The notes: generated by a model not told the origin, from the letters alone. 64,000 nucleotides of DNA from Mesorhizobium kowhaii (GCF_003253745.1 NZ_MZXV01000013.1:558001-622000), one strand, 5' to 3'; positions 8,515 to 17,363 are shown, counted from the stretch's first letter. Made by a program: numbers and translations.

Positions 8515-9210
8515 CTTTGCCAAGGCCATGATTTTGCAAAGCTCGAAACTCGACATGACGTGGCAGTAGATCATATTGATGATTTCGAGCTCCTTGCGAT
8601 GAAGCTCGTCGGTCGCCGCCGCGCAGCAATCCTCGATCACGATGACGGCATAGCTTTCATCCGCCAGGCTGCGCACCGTCGATGACACGCACTGGTCCGT
8701 GAAGATGCCGCAACAGATGACATTCCTGATGCCAAGATTGTGCAGGATCAGACGAAGATTTGTTCCCGTCAGCGCGGAGTCGGTGGTCTTGGTTACGACG
8801 ATTTCGTCGCCGACCGGCTGAAGCTCGGCAACGAGTTGCGACGGCGCGTCGTTCTTGGGCAGAAGTAAATTGTTCCACCCCGGCATTTTCTGGGAGAGCG
8901 AACGGTCGCGCCCGTCCTTGGTGTGGCAAGCGATACGGGCAAAGAGGCATTCGATGCCATTTGCCCGTGCCAGCTCCAGCAATCTTGCCGTGTTCGGAAT
9001 GACCGTGCCGTGCATGCGCTCGTGGAACGGCGTCCACAGATCGTAGCGGTGCTGCTCTTGCGGTGAAAGCGACGCGCGATCCGGCCGTTCCAGGTACGTG
9101 TTTTGAACATCGATGACCAGGATGGCGGTTTGCGCCGGCACCAGCACCGGATCATCTGGCTCGGGTGCGCCAACGTAGTAGAGCGAACGGAGTCCGGTTT
9201 TCCAGTTCAT
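8512..9210 (-). CDS. Isochorismatase-fold cysteine hydrolase
   Basis: This 232-residue protein has the isochorismatase-like hydrolase fold. The catalytic aspartate is in ILVIDVQNTYL near residue 34, and the nucleophilic cysteine lies in CGIFTDQCVSSTVR. Family members hydrolyse amides, ureas and N-carbamoyl compounds (N-carbamoylsarcosine amidase, nicotinamidase, biuret hydrolase) or enol ethers. An AAGGA ribosome site precedes the ATG. It sits nine bases after the dehydratase small-subunit gene in the same operon, suggesting that a carbamoyl or amide group is removed in that pathway. Confidence 0.87.
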   Translation of the reverse strand: MNWKTGLRSLYYVGAPEPDDPVLVPAQTAILVIDVQNTYLERPDRASLSPQEQHRYDLWTPFHERMHGTVIPNTARLLELARANGIECLFARIACHTKDGRDRSLSQKMPGWNNLLLPKNDAPSQLVAELQPVGDEIVVTKTTDSALTGTNLRLILHNLGIRNVICCGIFTDQCVSSTVRSLADESYAVIVIEDCCAAATDELHRKELEIINMIYCHVMSSFELCKIMALAK

Positions 9211-9218
9211 GCGGTCCT

Positions 9219-9638
9219 TCAGAAGCGGAATGTGAAAAGGCCTCGCGCCGCATAAGTCTCGGCGGCTTCTTCGATGAAACGGGCGATGCGTTCGGCCTGG
9301 TAGGTATCGCGCATCGTCGCAGCGGCCTCTAGCAATTCTTCCTTGGACTTGGCGCGGCCGGGGCGCAACAATTCATATACCTGCATGATGAAATCCTGGG
9401 GCACCTCGACAAGCTCCGCCCCCCGCTCGAAGTTGAGGGCCAGTGTCGGCCGTTCGACATCGCGCGCCACATCGGCCTGAGCCTGCAGCGCTTGCGGTGT
9501 GATGCGAAGGTCTTCCATCGTCACGTCGCCGGCAAGCACCGAATCCAGCGTTATCTCAGGAAGCGACTTGCCGCGCTTGCCCGTCACGGCGCCGGGCTGT
9601 GTTTCGGCGAGCGGATAGTCGGCACGCGTGCGGATCAT
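9219..9638 (-). CDS. pduE: B12-dependent diol/glycerol dehydratase small (gamma) subunit
   Basis: The 139-residue protein matches the small subunit of adenosylcobalamin-dependent diol/glycerol dehydratase. Conserved stretches include ITLDSVLAGDVTMEDLRITP, ALNFERGAELVEVP and YELLRPGRAKSKEELL. The complex dehydrates a vicinal diol to an aldehyde by a radical mechanism. Its ATG overlaps the stop of the fused large/medium subunit gene by four bases, so the two are translated in step. The basic N-terminal extension known to affect solubility in some homologues is short here. The gene symbol follows the propanediol system and does not imply that propanediol is the substrate. Confidence 0.88.
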   Translation of the reverse strand: MIRTRADYPLAETQPGAVTGKRGKSLPEITLDSVLAGDVTMEDLRITPQALQAQADVARDVERPTLALNFERGAELVEVPQDFIMQVYELLRPGRAKSKEELLEAAATMRDTYQAERIARFIEEAAETYAARGLFTFRF

Positions 9639-11905
9639 GATTTCGCCCCCGTCAGCATGACTTCAACCTCTTCGGGAGCGGCACCAGCCTCTGTCAGCCC
9701 GGTTTCGATTGCGTAGATGAGGGCGACGCGGGCGTGGTAGCGCGAACCCATCGCCTCGCCCCGTTGCGGCACCACGATGGGCTCCGGCATTTCGCCCAGC
9801 GCATAAGCGGCCGCATTGGCACCCAGCGCGCGATAGTGCTCGAGCCTGGTGATCGGCGCATTGGAAAACAGCTCCAGGTTGTTGTGCGGCTGGCGGTCAC
9901 GCTGGTGAATGACGGCCGTGCCCTTGGCCTGGATGCCGATGCCGATGCCGCTACCGGCAAGCCGGGCGGCGGACAGACCGAGGAAGGACGTATCCGCCGT
10001 GTGACGGAAGCGAACGACGCGCGCCTTCAGCCCGCGCGCTTGGATTGCATCGAGCATGGCGCCAAGGACTTCGGAAAGCCGATGTCCGGCCGTCGTTCGG
10101 TAAAGCTTCAGCCCGAAGGCCGGGCTGATGCCGATCACCACGTCATCGTTTGCCGACCCGTTGGCCGCCGGCCCAAGGTTGCGGTAGCGGATGTGCCTTG
10201 CTTCGTCCTTCTCGTGCAGGGCTTCGGAGCGCAGCACTTCCTTCTGATCCAGCACATCGCGGATGTCGTTGAGCTGCAGGCGGCGTTCTTCGGAGACGCG
10301 ATAGCCGGAGCCGGGACCGAGATAGTCGTTCGGATCGTTCACCGCGCTGACGATCCGCCCATTGCGGATCATGGCCGAGGTCTGGAGATAGTCGCCGGAA
10401 AGGCGCAGCTTCACCACGTTCAGGAGGTTCTCGGCCTCTTCGCGGAAACCGCGGTTGGCCAGCGCCTTGACCACGTCGATCACGGTGATGCCGCGCTCCT
10501 TGATGGCCTCGCTGATGAAGCTCACGTCGCGCGGCGTCAGGCTGCGCGTATCGTCGGAGCCGGAGGCATAAACCACACTGGTCTTCATGTCCTCGGTCGG
10601 CGTCGAAAGGCCGAGTTCCTCGAACACGGCGGCGATCGCCTCCACCGCCCGCTCGCGCAACTCGATCGCGCGTGACTCGGGCAGCGGCGTCAAACCGCCA
10701 TCGGCCTCGAAATCCCGCTGCAGCACGAGATAGTCTTCCAGTTCCTCGCCGTTGATCAGCGACGGGTTGAACGAGTTGTCGTATTTCAGGATCGATCCCA
10801 TTCCGGAGCAAATCAGGTCGGAGCCGGCAATCAGGTAGGGAAGGATCTTGGCGCCGACGCGAATTTCCGATTCGGTGGAGCGCGCGTCATTGCCTGATGC
10901 GCATTCGAGATCGAGCCAGACGGCGATGAGGTTCTCGGCCATCAGCTCGCGAACACCACCAGGAATGGTGGCGGTCAATGGGGCCCCGTCGATGCCACCA
11001 TTTTGCGTGCCCTGCACCCCCATGCCGCGCTGCAGGCAGAGGCAGCGCGCCTCCAGGTAGAGCAGCGATTTTGCCTCATGGAAGCCCATCAGCAACTCAG
11101 AGCCGGCACCCGATGTGCAGCGCATCTTGACGCCGCGCGAGGCATAGGCGGCGGCGAGGAATGCCTTGGACCATGGCGTGTCGTCGCCATCGGTGAACGA
11201 TTTTTCGGTGCCGTAGACGGAAACAGTTTCGGCGTAGGATGTGAAGCCGGCCATGGCGATGCGCAACTCCTCCGCTTCCTCGCTGGAGCATTGGAACAGC
11301 GTTCCCCAGCGGCCGACCGCGCCGCCCACCGCACACGCCACCGCGTTGGACCAGGCGTTGCGCGACACGCGCATCGTTGTCTCGATCTCGTCGAAGCCAA
11401 AGGCGACGGCTGTTGCGGCATCCGCGGCGAGCTGGAGCGGGTCGTCCTTGGCGTTGGTTACATGCGCCTGATTGCCCGGCGTCTTGCGTGCCCTCATCTT
11501 CGAGTATGCGAAGGCGATCTCCAGCGCGTTGAGTTGCGACACGACCTCGGCGAGTTTCGCAGGTGTCATGCCATGGGCGAGCCGCACGAGCTTTTCGCGC
11601 GGCACGTTCATGTCGACAAGCCAGCGTGCGACGGTCGCTGAGTCCAGCGCCATCGCTTCAGGCGCCACTTCCGGATCGATGTGATGGCGGGCAATGAAGC
11701 GGTCGATCATGTCGTAGTCGTGTTCGAGTACGCCATCGAGGGACACGACGCGCCCGCCCTTGATGGCGATGCCTGGTTTGGGATCGGCCGGACTCGAGAA
11801 GGCGGAGAAGCCGTTGGCAGGGTCTTCGGCTGCAAACTTGTCCAGGCGCAAAGGCCGTTCGTCCCAGTCGGCGAAGCGCTTCCAGCGGTTCAGTTTCGGT
11901 ATCAT
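9635..11905 (-). CDS. pduCD: B12-dependent diol/glycerol dehydratase, fused large and medium subunits
   Basis: The 756-residue product joins a full large subunit (about residues 1-540) to a medium subunit (about 570-756). In the large part the substrate and radical-site segments of the family are conserved: ETTMRVSR, TSYAETVSVYGTE, GVQGTQNG, ASGNDARS and ICSGMGS. In the medium part VVIGISPAFG, GSGIGIGIQAKGTAVIHQ and NNLELF match the family. A linker rich in charged residues follows the large subunit's usual GYR ending. I start at the ATG at 11905; the first in-frame start is a TTG at 11959. Characterised enteric enzymes encode these as separate polypeptides. No reactivase genes (ddrA/ddrB) and no microcompartment shell genes are in the window. 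Confidence 0.9.
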   Translation of the reverse strand: MIPKLNRWKRFADWDERPLRLDKFAAEDPANGFSAFSSPADPKPGIAIKGGRVVSLDGVLEHDYDMIDRFIARHHIDPEVAPEAMALDSATVARWLVDMNVPREKLVRLAHGMTPAKLAEVVSQLNALEIAFAYSKMRARKTPGNQAHVTNAKDDPLQLAADAATAVAFGFDEIETTMRVSRNAWSNAVACAVGGAVGRWGTLFQCSSEEAEELRIAMAGFTSYAETVSVYGTEKSFTDGDDTPWSKAFLAAAYASRGVKMRCTSGAGSELLMGFHEAKSLLYLEARCLCLQRGMGVQGTQNGGIDGAPLTATIPGGVRELMAENLIAVWLDLECASGNDARSTESEIRVGAKILPYLIAGSDLICSGMGSILKYDNSFNPSLINGEELEDYLVLQRDFEADGGLTPLPESRAIELRERAVEAIAAVFEELGLSTPTEDMKTSVVYASGSDDTRSLTPRDVSFISEAIKERGITVIDVVKALANRGFREEAENLLNVVKLRLSGDYLQTSAMIRNGRIVSAVNDPNDYLGPGSGYRVSEERRLQLNDIRDVLDQKEVLRSEALHEKDEARHIRYRNLGPAANGSANDDVVIGISPAFGLKLYRTTAGHRLSEVLGAMLDAIQARGLKARVVRFRHTADTSFLGLSAARLAGSGIGIGIQAKGTAVIHQRDRQPHNNLELFSNAPITRLEHYRALGANAAAYALGEMPEPIVVPQRGEAMGSRYHARVALIYAIETGLTEAGAAPEEVEVMLTGAKS

Positions 11906-12108
11906 GCGTGCGTTTCCCGGCCTAACGGAAAGACTAGTGAATGCCTGCTCGTCATACAATGGCCTGGATCGGACGTCGCCGAAGGGCCTGCACGCCGGTA
12001 CTTACTCCGAAACCCAACTCCAGATTCCATGAAGGCGTTTTTGAAAGGGACCTAAGCGCGGAATCTTCGCCGAACTGACGGATGCTTCAACATCCTCTTT
12101 GTCCGCGC

Positions 12109-12124
12109 GTTCACCTTGGTGAAC
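12109..12124. promoter_or_regulatory. Perfect 16-bp palindrome upstream of the diol-dehydratase operon
   Basis: GTTCACC and GGTGAAC flank a TT centre, an exact inverted repeat in the 275-bp gap between the dehydratase start at 11905 and the end of the LysR gene at 12181. Its size and symmetry fit an operator for a dimeric repressor, for example of the GntR type. It lies about 200 bases upstream of the dehydratase start. No other function is evident in this gap. Confidence 0.45.
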
Positions 12125-12180
12125 ATCCTCAGCTTGCCACGTGACCTTCGAGAGCCAACTCAAATCAACTTCGGTTCTGA

Positions 12181-13071
12181 CTAAGCGCTTTGCACGAAAA
12201 TCCTGCCGAGCCAGTCGATGAACACGCGTACGCGTGGCGAGAGTTGGCGGTTGCGCGGATAGAGGACCGAAACGGGCGTGCTGGACGGTGGGAACCCCGC
12301 AAGCACCTCGACCACTTCGCCAGCTCTTAGGGCGTGTTCGGCGTGGTAGCGTGGGATCTGGATCAGGCCCAGTCCTTGTTTCGCCGCCGCCAGATAACTC
12401 TCCGCCGCATTGACCGAGACGGTGGCGGGTAGAGTCACGTCGTGCACATCGCCGTCGACCGAGAACTCCAGCGGGAGCAAGCCCCCGGTTGCCGATGAGC
12501 GAAAGCCGATCATGTGATGCCCATCCAGCGAGTGCGGGTGCTTCGGCATCCCATAGGCGGCGATATAGGATGGTGACGCCAGCGTGACCTCATCGAGCAG
12601 CGCAACTTTCCGCGCTATCATATCGCTATCCTGCGGGGCGCCCACGCGCAGCACGCAATCAATGCCTTCACGGACGAGGTCGACCAGCCGGTCGCCCTCG
12701 CTCATGTAGAACTGGATCTCGGGATAAGTCGCGAGGAAATCCGGCAGGTTCGGCAGGACAAAATGCCGGGCCAACGTACCATGGACATCAACGCGCAGTA
12801 GCCCCTTCGGCTTTGCGCCGGCAAAAGCGCCCTCGGCATCTTCGATATCGGCGAGGATCGTCAGGCAACGCTGGTAATAGGCCTCGCCGTCGAGTGTAGG
12901 GCTGACTGTGCGCGTCGTGCGCTGGAGCAGGCGCACGCCGAGGCGCGCCTCGAGCCGCTTGACCGCGTCGGTCACGGTCGAGCGCGGCAGCCCCAGATCC
13001 TCGGCGGCCAGGGTGAAGCTGCGGCGCTCCACGATGCGGGTGAAGACGCGCATGGCGTCAAATCGATCCAT
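12181..13071 (-). CDS. LysR-family transcriptional regulator
   Basis: A 296-residue LysR-type regulator with the N-terminal winged helix-turn-helix (residues 1-60, including FTLAAEDLGLPRSTVTDAVK and RLLQRTTR) and a C-terminal effector-binding domain. It is of the DsdA/CrgA-like group that begins MDRFDAMRVF. It is divergent from the two SDR genes starting at 13193, and an AT-rich palindrome lies between them, so it most likely controls those SDRs and itself. Effector unknown. Confidence 0.9.
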   Translation of the reverse strand: MDRFDAMRVFTRIVERRSFTLAAEDLGLPRSTVTDAVKRLEARLGVRLLQRTTRTVSPTLDGEAYYQRCLTILADIEDAEGAFAGAKPKGLLRVDVHGTLARHFVLPNLPDFLATYPEIQFYMSEGDRLVDLVREGIDCVLRVGAPQDSDMIARKVALLDEVTLASPSYIAAYGMPKHPHSLDGHHMIGFRSSATGGLLPLEFSVDGDVHDVTLPATVSVNAAESYLAAAKQGLGLIQIPRYHAEHALRAGEVVEVLAGFPPSSTPVSVLYPRNRQLSPRVRVFIDWLGRIFVQSA

Positions 13072-13111
13072 GTCTATTATTCGCGATTGTCGGAAAGTGA
13101 TGCCAGATATT

Positions 13112-13123
13112 GGATAATTATCC
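13112..13123. promoter_or_regulatory. AT-rich palindrome in the LysR/SDR divergent region
   Basis: GGATAATTATCC is a perfect 12-bp palindrome in the 121-bp gap between the divergent LysR and SDR starts. LysR proteins bind AT-rich interrupted palindromes in such gaps, so this is the best operator candidate. The identification rests on position and symmetry only. Confidence 0.45.
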
Positions 13124-13192
13124 GCATGAAGGCCACATGTAAACCACCCTTATCCCGACGCACCGATGCGTCGTTTTTCAAAGGAGAAGGCA

Positions 13193-13933
13193 ATGTCCGA
13201 ACAAAATAACAAAGTCGCCATCGTCACCGGCGCCTCGCGCGGCATCGGCGCCGCGATCGCCGAGCGTCTCGGCAAGGATGGCTTCACCGTCATCGTCAAC
13301 TATGCCGGCAGCGCGGCTGCGGCTGAAGAGGTGGTCCGCAAGATCGAGCAGGCTGGCGGCAAAGCTGTTACCGCCCAGGCCGATGTGGCGGATGCCGATG
13401 CCGTGCGCCGCATGTTCGACAGCGCGGAGACCGCCTTTGGCGGTATCGACGTTCTGGTCAACAATGCCGGCATCATGATGATGTCTGCGCTCGCCAGTGC
13501 CGACGACGTCAATTTCGACCGCCAGGTCAACGTCAACCTGAAGGGCACCTTCAACACCCTGCGCGAAGCAGCCAAGCGCCTGCGCAACGGTGGTCGTGTC
13601 ATCAACTTCTCGACTACAGTCGTTGGCCTAAAGCTTGAAACCTACGGCGTCTATGCCGCCACCAAGGCTGCCGTCGAGACGCTGACGGCGATCATGGCCA
13701 AGGAGATGCGTGGCCGCAGCATCACCGTCAATGCGGTGGCGCCCGGACCAACTGGGACCGACCTCTTCCTCGACGGCAAGTCGGACGAACTGGTCGAGCG
13801 TATGGCCAAGATGAATCCGCTGGAACGTCTGGGCACGCCAGCCGACATCGCCGCCGTCGTCGCCTTCCTCGCAGGCCCGGATGGCGCCTGGATCAATGGC
13901 CAGACGCTGCGCGCGAACGGCGGCGTGATCTGA
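13193..13933 (+). CDS. SDR-family oxidoreductase (3-oxoacyl-ACP reductase-like)
   Basis: A complete 246-residue classical SDR: TGASRGIG nucleotide loop, NNAGI, the catalytic serine/threonine stretch INFSTTV, active-site YAATK and the terminal NGQTLRANGG. The ATG at 13193 is preceded by AAGGAGAAGG, so the nine-residue longer frame from 13166 is rejected. It is divergent from a LysR regulator and followed 73 bases later by a second SDR gene, probably as an inducible two-gene unit. Confidence 0.9.
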   Translation: MSEQNNKVAIVTGASRGIGAAIAERLGKDGFTVIVNYAGSAAAAEEVVRKIEQAGGKAVTAQADVADADAVRRMFDSAETAFGGIDVLVNNAGIMMMSALASADDVNFDRQVNVNLKGTFNTLREAAKRLRNGGRVINFSTTVVGLKLETYGVYAATKAAVETLTAIMAKEMRGRSITVNAVAPGPTGTDLFLDGKSDELVERMAKMNPLERLGTPADIAAVVAFLAGPDGAWINGQTLRANGGVI

Positions 13934-14006
13934 TTTGAAGAAGCGGCGATGGCGAGAGCCATCGCCCTCAAACTTAAAACCCCAAAGAACAACTGAAAGG
14001 AACACA

Positions 14007-14912
14007 ATGATGAGCAAGCACGTCATCGTCATCACCGGCGCCTCGAGCGGCTTCGGCGCGCTCACCGCCCGCGCTCTCGCCAAGGCCGGCCATACTGTCT
14101 ATGCCGGCATCCGCGCCACACAGACCCGCAACGCCAAGGCCGTAGCCGACGCGGCTGTCTTCGCCAAGGACAACGGTGTCGACCTCCGTACCGTCGAGCT
14201 CGATGTCGCCAACGACGCCTCGGTTGAGGCAGGCATTGCCACGATCATCGCAGACACGGGCCGGCTTGATGTCGTGATCCACAACGCTGGACATATGTCC
14301 TTCGGTCCCGCCGAGGCCTTTACGCCGGAGCAGTTCGCCGAACTCTACGACATCAATGTGTTGTCGACCCAGCGTGTGAACCGCGCGGCGTTGCCACACA
14401 TGCGTAAGGTGGGCACGGGCCTTGTTGTCTGGGTCTCTTCTTCGAGCACCCGCGGCGGTACGCCGCCCTATCTGTCGCCCTATTTCGCTGCCAAGGCCGC
14501 CATGGATTCGCTTGCCGTCTCTTATGCGGCCGAGCTGACGCGCTGGGGTATCGAGACTTCGATCATTGTGCCGGGCGCCTTCACCAAGGGAACCAACCAC
14601 TTCGCTCATTCCGGCTCGCCAGCCGATACGGCGCGAGCAGCCGAATACAATGAGGGCCCCTACAAGGGCGTGCCTGAGCAAGCGTTGCAGGGGCTCGCCT
14701 CGCTCGAGCCTGCCGATGCCGATGCCGGCGAGGTTGCCGTCGCCATCATCGACGTCGTCAGCAGGCCCTTCGGCCAGCGGCCCTTCCGCGTCCACGTCGA
14801 TCCGTCTCAGGACGGCGCCGAGATCGTCAACGGCGTTGCGGACCGCGTCCGGGCCGAGATGTTCCGTCGCATCGGCCTCGAAGATCTCCTGAAGCCCGCC
14901 GTTAGATTGTAA
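14007..14912 (+). CDS. SDR-family oxidoreductase, longer 17-beta-HSD-like type
   Basis: This 301-residue SDR has TGASSGFG at the N-terminus, the serine segment WVSSSSTRGG and active-site YFAAK. It is longer than the preceding SDR because of a C-terminal extension typical of the 17-beta-hydroxysteroid-dehydrogenase-like subgroup. GAAAGG lies just upstream of the ATG pair at 14007/14010. It is probably co-transcribed with the SDR at 13193 under the divergent LysR. Substrate unknown. Confidence 0.88.
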   Translation: MMSKHVIVITGASSGFGALTARALAKAGHTVYAGIRATQTRNAKAVADAAVFAKDNGVDLRTVELDVANDASVEAGIATIIADTGRLDVVIHNAGHMSFGPAEAFTPEQFAELYDINVLSTQRVNRAALPHMRKVGTGLVVWVSSSSTRGGTPPYLSPYFAAKAAMDSLAVSYAAELTRWGIETSIIVPGAFTKGTNHFAHSGSPADTARAAEYNEGPYKGVPEQALQGLASLEPADADAGEVAVAIIDVVSRPFGQRPFRVHVDPSQDGAEIVNGVADRVRAEMFRRIGLEDLLKPAVRL

Positions 14913-14949
14913 TGACGGATGCGCCTTTCGGCTTGATCGTCCCGATGCG

Positions 14950-15213
14950 CTGATTTCGATGACGGTCTTTCCGAAATGCTGACCGGCCGCCAGATGACTA
15001 TAGGCGGCCGGTGCCTCATCGAACGGGAAGACACGGTCGATGGTGGGTCTGATGCCGGAAACCTCGACGAAGCGGCTGCTCCGTCAGACGAAGCACTTCG
15101 TCCTGCCATTCCGGTTTCGCCCTATAATTGATCGTCGCCGCAGCGCCGAGCGCGCTGGTGATCACCTTGTCCCCTGACTTGAACCGGGTCACTCCTGAGC
15201 CGACCTCGCCCAC
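14950..15213 (-). pseudogene. Remnant of a zinc-type alcohol dehydrogenase / quinone oxidoreductase
   Basis: Three pieces of a medium-chain dehydrogenase remain on the minus strand. EVGSGVTRFKSGDKVI (an N-terminal segment) is joined directly to ATINYRAKPEWQDEVLRLT (from the middle). After a frame change comes VSGIRPTIDRVFPFDEA and HFGKTVIEIS (the C-terminal part). The catalytic and cofactor-binding regions between them are missing, so the gene has suffered at least two internal deletions and a frameshift. It lies between an SDR on each side and explains this otherwise gene-free stretch. Confidence 0.7.
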
Positions 15214-15241
15214 CGGCAGGGGCGGGCTTAGTCTTCCTCCG

Positions 15242-16015
15242 TCAGCCCGCCATCCAGCCGCCGTCCACCATCAGGTTGATGCCGGTAACGTAGCTTGCCA
15301 TGTCGCTGGCGAGGAACAGGGCGGCGCCCGCAACGTCGCTCGGGGCACCAAGCCGTGGCCACGGCGTGCGCCGGCGTGAATAGTCGAGCGCATCGGAGTT
15401 GTTGGCCACGCCCGGCTTGCCGGTGATGATCTTGCCGGGCGCGATAGCGTTGCAGACGATCAGATCGTCGGCGTGGTCGACCGCGATCTGCCGTGTCATC
15501 TGCACGATGCCGCCCTTGCTCACCGAATAGGGAAAATCGCCGGGGCAGGCGACCATGCCATGCTGGGAGGAAATGTTGATGATGCGGCCGCGAACCTCGT
15601 TGACCGGCGCCTGGGTGAGCATCTGCAGGACGGCGCGTTTGCAGCAGTAGAAGAACCCTGTCAGGTTGACGCCGATCACACGGTTCCATTGCTCCGGCGA
15701 GGTCTGCACGAGATTGGTGCTGGTGTAGACGGCTGCGTTGTTGACCATCACATCCAGCCGGCTGAAGCGCGCCACGGTGGTGGCGACCAGCGCATCGACC
15801 GAATTCCAGTCCGAAATGTCTGTGACAACATGCATGGCCGTTCCGCCGGCCTGCTGGATCAGGCTGGCGGTGCTCTCGCCACCCTCGATCGGCAGTTCGA
15901 CCGTATCGGCGATGACGACGCTGGCGCCTTCCGCCGCGAAGTTGAGCGCGATAGCGCGGCCGATGCCGGAGCTTGCGCCGGTAACGATCGCGACCTTGTC
16001 CTTGAGCAGGGGCAT
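15242..16015 (-). CDS. SDR-family oxidoreductase
   Basis: A complete 257-residue classical SDR with TGASSGIG, the NNAAV segment, serines in INISSQHG, active-site YSVSK and the ending YVTGINLMVDGG. It is the last gene of a minus-strand operon that starts with the MFS gene at 21446. Only nine bases separate it from the amidohydrolase gene upstream. It probably handles a pathway intermediate of that operon. The 355-residue overlapping frame to 16295 is an out-of-frame shadow. Confidence 0.9.
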   Translation of the reverse strand: MPLLKDKVAIVTGASSGIGRAIALNFAAEGASVVIADTVELPIEGGESTASLIQQAGGTAMHVVTDISDWNSVDALVATTVARFSRLDVMVNNAAVYTSTNLVQTSPEQWNRVIGVNLTGFFYCCKRAVLQMLTQAPVNEVRGRIINISSQHGMVACPGDFPYSVSKGGIVQMTRQIAVDHADDLIVCNAIAPGKIITGKPGVANNSDALDYSRRRTPWPRLGAPSDVAGAALFLASDMASYVTGINLMVDGGWMAG

Positions 16016-16024
16016 CTTGTTTCT

Positions 16025-17359
16025 TCAGCTTTCTCGACGAACAGGCTTTCCTTGTGCGGGATCGATCAACACCTGATCGCGAACGATTTCTTTCCCGCGC
16101 AGAAAGACATTGGTCAGCCGCGCCTTGACGGTCCAGCCATCGAACGGCGTGTAACCCGCGCGCGATACCTGATCGCCGTTGGCGATGGCGCTGGATTTCC
16201 GCGGGTCGACGATCAAGATGTCCGCGTCGTAGCCGACAGCGATTCGTCCCTTGCGCTGGCCGAGCCCAAAGCGCTTCGCCGGATTGCGCGCGCACATACG
16301 CACCACATCAGCAAGCGTTATCAGTTCCTCGTCGACGAGTTTCAGCATCGCCTGAAGCAGCGTCTGCAGCCCCGGCATGCCGCCCGGGATGTCGGCGAAA
16401 GTCGCGTAGGACGCGGCCTTTTCGGCCGGTGCGTGCGGCGCGTGGTCGGTGGCGACGATGTCGATCAGCCCGGCCTTCAGCGCAGCGCGCAGGCAATCGA
16501 CGTCCTGCCGCGATCGCAAGGGCGGCGAGCCTTTCAGATTGGCGCCGTGCGTTTCGTAGTCGTCGGCGCTGAACGACAGATTCTGCGGCGTTGTCTCGAC
16601 GCTGGCATCGGCCAGATCGCGCAGTCGGCTCCAGATTTTTACGCCCAGTTCCGAGTTGATTTGGCGGACATGGATTCGGGTATTGGTCGAGGCGGCGGCA
16701 AGAACGGCTCGCGCGATACCGCCGGCTTCCGCCAGCGGTGGCCGGCTGTCGAGAAAGGCCGCGATGGTCCCCGCCTTGTGGCGCGCACTGCTGTCGGTCA
16801 GCATCGACTGATCGCCCGGCGAAACGCCGATCAGCGTATCGGCATCGCCAAAATTCCTGAGGGCCTCGGTAACCGCGTCCAATGTCTGAAACAGGAAAGC
16901 CTCCGGCACATCGGCGGTGAACAGTTCGAACGACACCGGCGCCAACTCGAGCAGGCCAGGGACGAGCGACAGGTCGTGGCTGATCACGGCCTGGAAGCCG
17001 ACATCGACATGGATACGCCCTTCGGCCATGGCCATCTTGTCGGAAAGTTCTCCGGCGGTGGCCGTCCACGGCTCGTCGGTCGGCATGTCAAGCACCGTCG
17101 TCACGCCGCCGAGTGCTGCGGCATGCGTGCCGGAGGAAAAGTCCTCCTTGTGCGTCAGACCCGGCTCGCGCAGATGCGCATGCGCGTCGACCAGGCCGGG
17201 CAACAGGAAGCTGCCCGAGGCGTCGACGACGATCCTGGCCGAAGCCGTCTCGCCGGGCGCGACGAGCGCCACGATCCGGCCGCCGGCGATACCCACGTCG
17301 CGCCGGTCGAGCCCTTCGGCGTTGACGATGGTGGCTCCCCGGATCAGCGTTTCGAACAT
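16025..17359 (-). CDS. Dihydroorotase/allantoinase-like amidohydrolase with altered metal ligands
   Basis: A 444-residue cyclic-amidohydrolase superfamily member. The HxH metal motif DAHAHLREPG near residue 60 and the catalytic aspartate in ATDHAPH are present. By alignment from memory, the usual carbamylated lysine (GFK-like) is replaced by glutamate in SFELFT, and the usual HVSTAEG-type histidine region reads HVRQINSELG, with Gln at the expected His. The binuclear site may therefore be mononuclear or inactive. The start at 17359 is four bases after the upstream stop; an ATG at 17389 with GGAG is an alternative. It follows a PuuE-like gene, suggesting ureide ring chemistry. Confidence 0.78.
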   Translation of the reverse strand: MFETLIRGATIVNAEGLDRRDVGIAGGRIVALVAPGETASARIVVDASGSFLLPGLVDAHAHLREPGLTHKEDFSSGTHAAALGGVTTVLDMPTDEPWTATAGELSDKMAMAEGRIHVDVGFQAVISHDLSLVPGLLELAPVSFELFTADVPEAFLFQTLDAVTEALRNFGDADTLIGVSPGDQSMLTDSSARHKAGTIAAFLDSRPPLAEAGGIARAVLAAASTNTRIHVRQINSELGVKIWSRLRDLADASVETTPQNLSFSADDYETHGANLKGSPPLRSRQDVDCLRAALKAGLIDIVATDHAPHAPAEKAASYATFADIPGGMPGLQTLLQAMLKLVDEELITLADVVRMCARNPAKRFGLGQRKGRIAVGYDADILIVDPRKSSAIANGDQVSRAGYTPFDGWTVKARLTNVFLRGKEIVRDQVLIDPAQGKPVRRES

Positions 17360-17363
17360 GCCG

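Noticed and set aside
9219..11905. Bacterial microcompartment locus
   Set aside because: No BMC shell protein, aldehyde dehydrogenase or reactivase gene is in the window, only the dehydratase subunits.
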